Position numbers and translations under genes: made by a program
From: Nemertoderma westbladi
Lineage: Eukaryota; Xenacoelomorpha; Nemertodermatida; Nemertodermatidae
Length of the DNA stretch: 31,803 bases
Assembly: GCA_032718475.1 (NCBI GenBank)
Contig: JAUCBJ010004260.1
Coordinates: forward strand, 1 to 31,803
Reading direction: 5' to 3'
The notes under the pieces: model-generated
Databases searched by the model: none
What the model was told of the DNA's origin: nothing
Seen by the model: only the letters and a program-made list of their open reading frames with translations
Part shown: positions 1 to 7,756 of the stretch, in pieces
Layout of the letters: each line of letters begins with the position of its first letter
Position numbering within the stretch: position 1 is the first letter of the stretch

Positions 1-802
1 CGCTTTATTTACTACTGTTTCAATATTTAAATAATCCAATGGAAACAAAGATACTTGAATCATGAGACATGAATTTCAAGTTTACTTTTTATTCATCCTC
101 TGTGTTTTGTATGTGAAAGAGCCGAATATTATTTATTACCAGTGCTGTATGTAGAGATATGAGTTTCCGATTCTGGTTATTACATTTGTCTGATAATCAG
201 AATACCTGACATATACCGATACTTGCCTAACAACTCAACCCTACCGGACCTGAAATGAAAAATCATTGTTATCAGGACTGCTACGCGTAGCACCTACGCG
301 TAGCTACGCGTAGCTACGCGTAGCACCTATGCGTAGTTTCAAAATACCTACGCGTAGTTCCAAAATAACTACGCGTAGTTTTAAAACACCTACGCGTAGT
401 TGTTAAAAAGGCAGTAAAGTCTGGCCCTACCGGTAAATGACAGGAATGGAAGTTACAAACTACGCGTAGCTAGGCGTAGGCCTACGCGTAGGTCGAAAAG
501 ATTTACCCAGAAACTAGCTCTACATGTCAATATTGACAAAGTGCCGGACTGTTTGTCTTTTTTTGTATTTTATTGTGTATTTTTGGGTAATTTTGTGTTT
601 TTTTTGGGTAATTCGTAGGACCGGTTATATCTGTATATAGCTGTAGGTATAGATATCACATAATTCTGTAATTAATATGATTTTGAAACTATTTGATTAT
701 AGAGGATGCATGTGTATATTAGCATTAGCACTAGGCCTGCTACAGGTATAAAATGTATACTGTTAGAATCTCCTCTATTAATGCTCTATACAGCTGTACA
801 GC
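1..802. other. Spacer without a recognised gene
   Basis: AT-rich sequence on the left edge. Apart from the palindrome cluster at 281-491, I see only simple low-complexity tracts (T-rich 555-612) and no coding signal. It ends at the first base of the inverted-repeat element at 803; the 5 bases ACAGC at 798-802 are that element's left target duplication. Confidence 0.6.
281..491. repeat. Cluster of the 10-bp palindrome CTACGCGTAG
   Basis: Eleven copies of the self-complementary decamer CTACGCGTAG were counted, nine exact and two with one mismatch (327-336 and 471-480). They lie at 281, 294, 304, 314, 327, 348, 369, 390, 461, 471 and 482. Three are directly abutted (294-323); others are separated by A-rich spacers of about 11 bp ending in AC or AA. 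Each exact copy holds an ACGCGT core with two CpGs. The cluster is outside the neighbouring transposon. Its role is unknown; a degenerate satellite or a transposon-derived subterminal array are the simplest readings. Confidence 0.85.
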
Positions 803-831
803 CAGTCGGTGAGAAGTCAAAAATTGGACTT
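803..831 (+). repeat. Left terminal inverted repeat of the 803-6711 element
   Basis: This 29-bp terminal repeat is perfectly matched in inverted orientation at 6683-6711 and again at the internal duplicate end 5349-5377. It is followed to about 895 by three further spaced copies of the AAGTCCAAT/ATTGGACTT half-sites. Confidence 0.9.
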
Positions 832-899
832 CAAGTCCAATTTTAGACTTCAAGTCCAATTTTGGACTCCAAAGTCCAATATTGGACTTTAGTACAACT

Positions 900-1360
900 C
901 CAAGTGTACCCATGCTGCCATACTGTATATCGGTATTTAAATCAAAACTGCATCCCGTATCAGTACATATATATTACATAATTACAATGCAACATTATTT
1001 TAATGATCAAATTAATTATTATAAGTATTATAAGCAGGGATCGCACACGTACAGTCAGACATCAGTAGTTACTTTTTGCGGTAGTGGTATGGCTTTGCGG
1101 TAGCCTTTACTGCCTTAGCGGTGTATACCGCGGTAGCGGTGTAGTTGAGTTATAGCTGTATAGTTCATTCATACCCATACCTGTGGTATTTTCGTATGGC
1201 ACAAATAAGACTACTGAAAACTGTAACCTATTATGTAATTGAGTTAATGTTTATTGACTACCGGTAATTGTTTTGATTAGGTTCACTGTGTCAAGTACAA
1301 TATACACATCTCTGCATCTCTAACCAGACACTATATAACATTGGAGTTGGAGGTGTCTCA
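900..1360. other. Left internal part of the outer element, no gene
   Basis: Interior sequence between the left subterminal repeats and the duplicated arm. It has imperfect GCGGTAG repeats around 1078-1142 and otherwise nothing recognisable. The short open frame starting in it lacks any family resemblance and I do not call it. Confidence 0.5.
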
Positions 1361-2810
1361 TTCAGTCATTGGTTCCCCCAAGCTTGACACTAGAACAAAG
1401 CCGCCTCCGCTTTGCAGGACATCGCTTTTAAGCCGTGAGGACCAGCCAGTGCACCTCATGGAGTGAATAAGCATGGTGGACAGCCCATGACTTTCTTGAG
1501 AAATTGGAAAAATTAGAAGAGATGGTGGTAGCATCAACTTGTTGTATTTCTTTCTGATAGGGCTCCCATAGGCTTAGACGAAATCATAGCGTGTACTGTA
1601 GTTAGCCTTAGCAGCATCTGTTGTTGGCAAACCTGGCATTGCTACCAGTTTCCACCATTTGTAATTAAATATTTGTTGGAGCACAATCTAATCTAGTCCT
1701 AAAGACTCTACTGCTCTAAAATCCTGGGTACATAAGGTGTAAGGCTGTAAGGTTAGACATAACATGAATGTAAACAATATGCTAGGCCTAAAAGTAAAGT
1801 ACAAAGTACCTAGAATGCTAGAATGTACCATTTAGCCTATATTCTAAGTACAGTACACTGAAGATACATACAGAGCTGCAAAGGTAACTTTCCATAACGT
1901 AATAGCTGTCTGGCTGTCTCTCATCTGTCATGCTTTAATGTACCTTTAAGTTTGATTCTCAATGTCACGTCCAAAATTAGACTTAAAGTCCAATATTGGA
2001 CTTTTGTAAAAATTCAAAGCCTTATAAAAAAAGCTCCCCCTGGTGAATTTCAGGTCCCCCTGTTCAAAACTCTTATTTTTTGATATATTTTCGATTAAAA
2101 AAAAAAAATCCCGCCCGATCCAATTACCCAAGGCCCTGGAACAATTTGCTGATTTGAAGTCCAATATTGGACTCACAGAAGTCCAATTTTCAGTAGGGAA
2201 CATACCCTTAAATAAGCTCCAAAAGTGGGTTCTTATTTAAGGAAAATAGCTCTTATTTAGGGGTTTTTGGGCCTTTTTTGGATATTTTTTCGATATAATA
2301 TGCAATAACTTGTTTCAGGAAAAAATACCGCATCATTTTATTTCACAATGTAAAAGTTGGGTCTTTCTTGAACATAAAGCAAAAAACCAGAAAACATTTC
2401 ACCGTCCGGTTTTTTTTTAAAAGCGTTTTAAAATTGCATCAAAAATACGACTAGTTCCTAAATAAGGGGAATTTTTTAAATTTACCTTATTTAAGATATC
2501 GAAATCGAAAATAAATACCAAAAGTCCCTAAATAAGAACCTTTTGACCTGGGTTTCTTATTTAGGAATACAATTGTAGGCCTATTCCTAAATCTGCCCAA
2601 TTCCTTAAATAAAATAAATATTCCTTATTCCTTACAGTAGGCCTATATGTTACATACAGTGTTACACTTATTTCATACCCTAATTCTTTGATTTATGTCA
2701 GTCTGAATATTGCTAATTGTTGGGTTAAGGATAAGGACAATAGTTGCACTGCACTCTATAAATCCTCTATAGAATATCGTATCATAATGAAGTCGCTAGC
2801 ACTGGCATTC

Positions 2811-3230
2811 TTACCTCACACGGTAGCATAGAATAGCCCATTGATATTCAAAAGAATAGCGCATCGTCCATCTGAGCGCACATACATTGTCACGTATTTC
2901 GATGAGACATGACTCAAGTAACTGGACATCGCCGCACAGTTTCGAAAAACTAACTTGTGTCCTGCATTTCCTCTTCTGCTCCGCGTTACGCCCCACTTAG
3001 ATGGATTGTCCACAATGTTGTACTTGAAAGGTGTGAAAAAAAAAACCAATGTCAATGTCATGTCAATAGGCACAAAGATGGTTCCGTCGGGCAGCTGATA
3101 GACGTTATGAAGGTTAAAGATGATGACTGGATGACGTTTTGGGCTCAACTGGCTCAGGCAGCAGTGGCACACGTTCGTGGGACCTTTACACAGCATGAAA
3201 TGAGCAAAGCCTTAGCTAGCCCTAGCTGAT
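2811..3230. other. Middle of fold-back element: weak open frames, no family match
   Basis: Open frames of 126 codons (minus, 3196-2816) and 90 codons (plus, 2957-3229) overlap here. Neither contains a motif I recognise, and both could be chance in a region with more even base composition than its surroundings. It may be captured host or transposon DNA. I describe it only as unassigned. Confidence 0.25.
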
Positions 3231-3317
3231 AGGGGCCCCACCCCATTAACATGTTGTCTTTCGTTAGTCGGAGGTCGTTCAACACAATACTCGTCTCCTT
3301 AATTCTGTAATTTGCCT

Positions 3318-3420
3318 CATTGTGTTCGTTTGTTTTTTACCAAACTTCAGATTATTTCTAATCTTTTGACAGACTACATACATACCAAGTTTCGTTTAAT
3401 TTCATCAAGGAATGGCCGAG
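3318..3420 (-). repeat. Dispersed repeat unit (TGATGAAATTAAAC family)
   Basis: The reverse complement of this segment reads TTGATGAAATTAAACGAAAC and continues TTGGTATGTATGTAGT...AGAAATAATCTGAAGTTTGGT. It matches units at about 19790-19870 and 19976-20070 in the ABCC intron with a few substitutions, and more loosely the 7336/14157 repeat. It is therefore a dispersed or satellite-like repeat carried inside the fold-back element. Confidence 0.6.
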
Positions 3421-3537
3421 TTATTAGCAATAAAAAATTTACAACGACGACAGACAACTCGTTAATAGCACCCACTAAGGTTTCGCTCACTTCAACGTGG
3501 CTCTCCCCCACATTCAATCCGGTTCCACGCAGTTTGT

Positions 3538-4675
3538 TGCTCGTAGTTGCTCATTGCTGCTCGTTGTGCTTTAATATTTCTCGTTGTTGGTCATTGTTGC
3601 TCATTGTTGGTCATTGTTGCTTGTTGGTGCTCATTGTTGCTCGTTAGTTGTACTTTATTATTGCTCGTTGTTGCTCGTTGTACTCTATTATTGCTCTTTG
3701 TTGCTCATTATTGCTCGTTGTCAGTAGGCAGTTGTTGTACTTTATTATTGCTCATTCAATCGTTGTTCCTCATTGTTGCTCGTTGTTGCTCAATATTACT
3801 CGTTGCTGCTCGTTCAGTCGTTGTTGTACTTTATTATTGCTCGTTGTTGCTCAATATAACTCGTTGTTGCTCGTTCAGTCGTTGTTTCTCATTATTGCTC
3901 GTTGTTTCTCGTTGTTGCTCATTGTTGCTCGTTGTTGTTCTTTATTATTGCTCGTTGTTGCTCAGTGTTTCTCATTGTTGCTCAATGTTACTCGTTGTTA
4001 TACTTTATTATTGCTCAATGTTACTCGTTGTTACTCATTGTCATTGTTGCTCATTGTTACTCGTTGTTCCTCATGTCCTAATTATTGGTCGTTGTTCTCG
4101 TTGTTGTACTTTATTATTGCTCGTTGTTGCTCATTATTACTCGTTGTTACTCGTTGTTGCTCATTGTTGCTCGTTGTTGTACTTTATTGTTGCTCGTTCA
4201 GTCGTTGTTCCTCATTGTTGCTCGTTGTTGCTCATTGTTGCTCGTTGTTGTACTTTATTATTGCTCATTGTTGCTCGTTGTTTCTCAATGTTACTCGTTG
4301 TTGCTCGTTGTTGCTCGTTCAGTCGTTGTTCCTCATTATTGATCATTGTTGTTCGTTGTTTCTCGCTGTTGCTCGTTGTTGTACTTTATTATTGCTCATT
4401 TTTGCTCGTTGTTGCTCATTGTTTCTCATTGTTGCTCAATGTTACTCGTAGTAGTCGTAGTTCTGTAGTTGCTCATTGTTACTCGTTGTTGCTCATTGTT
4501 GCTCGTTCAGTCGTTGTGCCTCATTATTGCTCGTTGTTGTACTTTGGTATTGCTCATTGTTGCTCAATGTTACTCGTTGTTGCTCATTGTTGCTCGTTGT
4601 TGCTCGTTGTTTTGTTACTCATTGTTCATTTGTTGCTCGTTGTTGCTTATTGTTGGTCATTGTTGCTCGTTGTGC
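3538..4675 (+). repeat. Decamer minisatellite, consensus TTGTTGCTCG/A
   Basis: About 1.1 kb of an imperfect 10-bp repeat (TTGTTGCTCG and TTGTTGCTCA) is broken at intervals by recurring variants such as TTGTACTTTATTATTGCTC and CGTTCAGTCGTTGTTCCTCA, which suggests higher-order amplification. A 10-bp unit cycles through all frames and its consensus lacks stop codons. This explains the long Leu/Cys/Val-rich open frames on the plus strand; I do not regard them as genes. Confidence 0.9.
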
Positions 4676-4679
4676 ATTT

Positions 4680-4920
4680 TTGCACCTATCAAATTAAGCT
4701 CAGAAGCTCCCTTATCTCTGCATCTTGCAATGTCCTGTAAAGGTTAGGCAGTTAGGAGGTCATAACTGTCATAAGCAGTTAAGGGCAGAAGGAGGACGGG
4801 GCTGGGAGACGAGGTTATAAGAGACATTATATAAGGATATTTAATTTAATTTATTTAATTTAATATATGAGAAATGAGAAATATTTAATTTATTTAAGGA
4901 GTATGCAGATTTTGGAATGA
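4680..4920. other. AT-rich filler right of the minisatellite
   Basis: Low-complexity TTTAATTTATTTAA sequence (about 4838-4900) between the minisatellite and the right inverted arm. No gene was seen. Confidence 0.5.
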
Positions 4921-5389
4921 AATTGTATACCTAAATATGAAACCCATGTCAAAAAGTTCTTATTTAAGGACTTTTAGTATTTATGTGTACAATTTCGATG
5001 TCTTAAATAAGGTAAATTTAAAAAATCCCTCTTATTTAGGAACTGGTCGTATTTTTGATGCAATTTTAAAACGCTTGTAGAAAAAAAACCGGACGGTGAA
5101 ATGTTTTCTGGTTTTTTGCATTATGTTCAAGAAAGACCCAACTTTTATATTGTGAAATAAAATTATGCGGTATTTTTACCTGAAACAAGTTCTTGCATAT
5201 TATGTCGAAAAAATATCCAAAAAAGGCCCAAAAACCCCTAAATAAGAGCCATTTTCCTTAAATAAGAACCCACTTTTGGAGCTTATTTAAGGGTATGTTC
5301 CCTACTGATTTTGGACTTGAACTGGAGTCGAAGTCCAATTTTGGACTCAAGTCCAATTTTTGACTTCTCACCGACTGTTCAGTCATTGG

Positions 5390-5640
5390 TTCCCCCAAGC
5401 TTGACACTAGAACAAAGCCGCCTCTGCTTTGCAGGACATTGCTTTAAGCTGTGAGGACCAGTCAGTGCATCTCATGGAGTGAATAAGCATTGTGGACAGC
5501 CCATTAATTTCTTGAGAGGCATCTTTCTTACTGTCTTAAAGGACACTGGACTTGAAGATGCAGATGATCTAGCAAATCTCATGGGTGATAAGGCTGTAAG
5601 AGTGTAAGGTAGTTGTGGAGGCGCACTTTTGTCAACAAGC
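5390..5640 (+). pseudogene. RTE-type LINE 3'-end remnant (RT C-terminus)
   Basis: In shifting frames the plus strand reads like the end of an RTE-clade ORF. There is an RLCFAGH segment near 5415-5440, the GQP-INFL segment near 5495-5515, then LKDTGLEDADDLANLMGDKA at about 5536-5595. This is the usual C-terminal order (LRFAGHC ... GRP..TY ... DTGL ... M.DR) in that clade. Stops and frameshifts make it dead. The upstream tandem copy at about 1385-1500 keeps only the first part and then jumps to the sequence found at 5954. A related minus-strand remnant lies in the ABCC intron (19060-19560). The DNA transposon therefore carries a piece of LINE. Confidence 0.6.
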
Positions 5641-6682
5641 CGGTACAGCATTCTTAATAGGGCCTTTATATATAATGCAGCTGCAATACAGCATGCCGAT
5701 TGTAGTAGTAGTATGTGGTGAGGTGATAGGGCTCCTTCAATTGGTAAAGTCAAAAGAGGCCGTTTATTGTTTTAGTTAGAAAAGCCTGCCTCTATAACCT
5801 GTTCCTTTCCCTCAATTGGTTTATGATTATAACAGTATGACGTGTGTTACTTCTTACTTCTGTAGGCCTACTTATTATGTGGAGACCCCAACACGTTAAT
5901 CAGTTACTAATCCCCTTTCATTATCCAGCCGTTTAAAAATACCCTTCCTGTTGTATGGAAAAATTAGAAGAGATGGTGGTAGCATCAACTTGTGGTATTT
6001 CTTTCTGATAGGGCTCCCATAGGCTTAGACGAAATCGTAGCTTGTACTGTAGTTAGTCTTAGCAGCAGCTGCAGTTGGCAAACCTGGCATTGCTACCAGT
6101 TTCCACCAAATATAATTTGTAATTAAATATTTGTTGGAGCATAATCTAATCTAGTCCTAAAGACTCTAAAGTCCTGGGTACATAAGGTAAGGTTAGACAT
6201 AACATGAATGTAAATTGTAAACTAAACAATACTGCAATATGCTAAAAGTAAAGTACAAAGTATACCTAGAATGCTAGAATGTACCATTATATTCTAAGTA
6301 CAGTACACTGAAGATACACACAGGTCACAGAGCTGCAAAGGTAACTTTCCATAACTTAATAGCGGTCTGGCTGTCTCTCATCTGTCATGCTTCATGTACC
6401 TTTAAGTTTGATTCTCAATGTCACGTCCAAAATTGGACTTAAAGTCCAATATTGTACTTTTGTAAAAATTTAAAGCCGTATAAAAAAAGTTCCCCCTGGT
6501 GAATTTCAGGTCCCCCTGTTCAAAACTCTTATTTTTTGATATATTTTCGATTATCAAAAAAAAATCCCGCCCGATCCAATTACCCAAGGCCCTGGAACAA
6601 TTGGCTGATTTGAAGTCCAATATTGGACTCACAGAAGTCCAATTTTGGACTTGAACTGGAGTCGAAGTCCAATTTTGGACTC

Positions 6683-6711
6683 AAGTCCAATTTTTGACTT
6701 CTCACCGACTG
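6683..6711 (-). repeat. Right terminal inverted repeat of the 803-6711 element
   Basis: Exact reverse complement of 803-831, followed directly by the 5-bp duplication ACAGC at 6712-6716. The preceding ~100 bp contains several GTCCAATWTTGGAC copies like those next to the left end. Confidence 0.9.
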
Positions 6712-7335
6712 ACAGCTATACACGATACAGTCAGACAGTAGTACAATTAGTACAAAAATTAATTATTCATTAATTAATTAAATGCTGACGAACAGTGTTT
6801 ATGTTGATCAAGAAAATATCTGAATATCGGGCAAAGTTGTCCTAAAAGGCAAAGTAGCCCTATTTTAAAGCACATTTAACCAGTCCGACGAATCTGTACA
6901 AAAAAGTACAAAAAAATACAAAATAGTACAATATAGTACAAAAGAGTGGAAAAATTACTACAAAAGAGAACAAACGAGTGAGAAACGCATACAAAGCGTG
7001 TATACCAGTGTTGTATACCAATATACACTACACTACCGGTACCTACACACTTGTCTGCTTGTATTCAGAAATATAATTGCAACAGCAACTAAATATGTGC
7101 TGCTACAGTCTGACAGTGTCAATCACTAGCGGCCTTGGTTCTGTGGTCAAGTATGAAATGATTGACAGAACTTTGATTCATGTAGATTTTGACTGGCATA
7201 CAAGTAGAAATAGGCTACATTTGTGCTTATTGTGGGGCGAGCCACGAAGTTGGCGGAGCCTTAGCGAATTTAAACTGTTAGGGGGTGGGTCAATTTATGC
7301 AAATAGTTGTCGTCGTCGTCGTCGTTGTCGTCGTC
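6712..7335. other. Spacer between transposon and LINE locus
   Basis: Contains the A-rich imperfect repeat GTACAAAAAAGTACAAAAAA and derivatives (about 6896-6975), then unassigned sequence. A (GTC)n-type microsatellite occupies about 7308-7337. The 103-codon open frame starting at 7077 runs into this microsatellite and is not supported. Confidence 0.6.
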
Positions 7336-7337
7336 GT
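7308..7337 (+). repeat. (GTC)n microsatellite
   Basis: An interrupted GTC/GTT trinucleotide run directly precedes the 217-bp direct repeat. A shorter GTTGTCGTCGTT version occupies the equivalent position at 14147-14158 and again near 14462-14475. Confidence 0.85.
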
Positions 7338-7547
7338 TACGATTTTGACATGCTAATAACTTTGTCGGATTTAAAGCTGCCAAGTTGAAAATTTGTAGGT
7401 ATCAATATGAGCAAAAGTTGAGATTTTTGAGAGACTTTCAGACACCATCAGTGCAATGGTCTCCCGCTAGAGGGCCACATGTCTAAACATTAAATGCCCT
7501 CCCATTTCTTTGCTTTTAATCCGTTTAAGCTGAAACTTGGCAGATAT

Positions 7548-7552
<5 letters not shown>
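7336..7552 (+). repeat. 217-bp direct repeat, left copy (partner 14157-14373)
   Basis: By eye this is identical, base for base, to 14157-14373. It contains the GCTAGAGGGCCA and GTTTAAGCTGAAACTTGGCA motifs of the tandem repeat at 14046-14880. It abuts the 3' tail of the minus-strand LINE, so the LINE is bracketed by two copies of this unit. Confidence 0.85.

Positions 7553-7578
<26 letters not shown>
7551..7578 (-). repeat. (TAA)n 3' tail of the LINE
   Basis: A pure TTA trinucleotide run on the plus strand reads (TAA)n on the coding strand, immediately downstream of the short 3'UTR. Simple-repeat tails of this kind, instead of poly(A), are known for several non-LTR clades, notably the I group. 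Confidence 0.75.
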
Positions 7579-7756
7579 CGTACATATTGATTAAAACACA
7601 ATAGTACAGACAGATTAATATATGTATGTATGTATGAAAAAAAGAAGGAAAAAAATGAAGCAAAAATTAAGAGCACAAAAGAGGCCTAGATATATAAATG
7701 TATGTACAGAATAAGCATTAAACGTACCTAGTAAACAAGTCAACAGACAATATAAT

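Larger units (their letters stand above)
2191..5307. mobile_element. Fold-back (long-TIR) DNA element nested in the outer element
   Basis: The element starts CAGTAGGGAACATACCCTTA at 2191 and ends with the reverse complement at 5307. The inverted arms extend roughly 380-410 bp each (about 2191-2580 and 4920-5307). Flanks ATTTT at 2186-2190 and 5308-5312 form a 5-bp target duplication. The uninterrupted target survives in the tandem copy near 6631-6665, which proves the insertion boundaries. The arms hold many CCTTAAATAAG / CTTATTTAGG repeats, a typical subterminal layout. The 2.3-kb middle holds a decamer minisatellite and no transposase. Non-autonomous; superfamily unassigned, although its CAG ends and 5-bp duplication match the host element's style. 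Confidence 0.9.
803..6711. mobile_element. Non-autonomous TIR transposon, 5-bp TSD, composite
   Basis: The left end at 803 reads CAGTCGGTGAGAAGTCAAAA and continues to 831. The right end at 6683-6711 is its exact 29-bp reverse complement. The flanks are ACAGC at 798-802 and 6712-6716, a perfect 5-bp target-site duplication. Both ends carry subterminal copies of the near-palindrome GTCCAATWTTGGAC. The 5.9-kb span is inflated by a nested element (2191-5307) and a tandem duplication of the right arm; without them the unit is about 1.5-1.9 kb. No transposase was found, so it is non-autonomous. Superfamily is not assigned: CAG...CTG ends with a 5-bp TSD would fit the hAT variants described with 5-bp duplications, but that is inference. 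Confidence 0.85.
1361..6711 (+). repeat. Tandem duplication of the element's right arm (1361-5377 and 5378-6711)
   Basis: Sequence starting TTCAGTCATTGGTTCCCCCA at 1361 recurs at 5378, and both copies run to the same terminal repeat (ending 5377 and 6711). Copy 1 is about 895 bp once the nested insertion 2191-5312 is removed. Copy 2 is 1334 bp because it keeps about 440 bp (roughly 5518-5953) absent from copy 1. Segments such as 1507-1720 versus 5955-6175 and 1861-2190 versus 6311-6642 are very similar with scattered substitutions and small indels, so the duplication is not very recent. Confidence 0.85.

Noticed and set aside
281-491. CRISPR-like or operator-like reading of the CTACGCGTAG cluster
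   Set aside because: Spacing is irregular overall, spacers are A-rich and similar to each other, and the genome is eukaryotic.
1946-2240. Opposed open frames over the subterminal repeats (also 6402-6632)
   Set aside because: They occur only because the tandem copies of the transposon arm share a chance open frame built on GTCCAATWTTGGAC repeats.
2816-3229. Overlapping 126-codon minus and 90-codon plus open frames in the fold-back element
   Set aside because: No recognisable motif on either strand, the frames overlap each other, and they lie inside a non-autonomous transposon. Kept only as unassigned sequence.
3547-4747. Long Leu/Cys/Val-rich open frames (up to 397 codons) on the plus strand
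   Set aside because: They are translations of a 10-bp minisatellite whose unit lacks stop codons in all forward frames; no start context, domain or codon pattern supports a protein.
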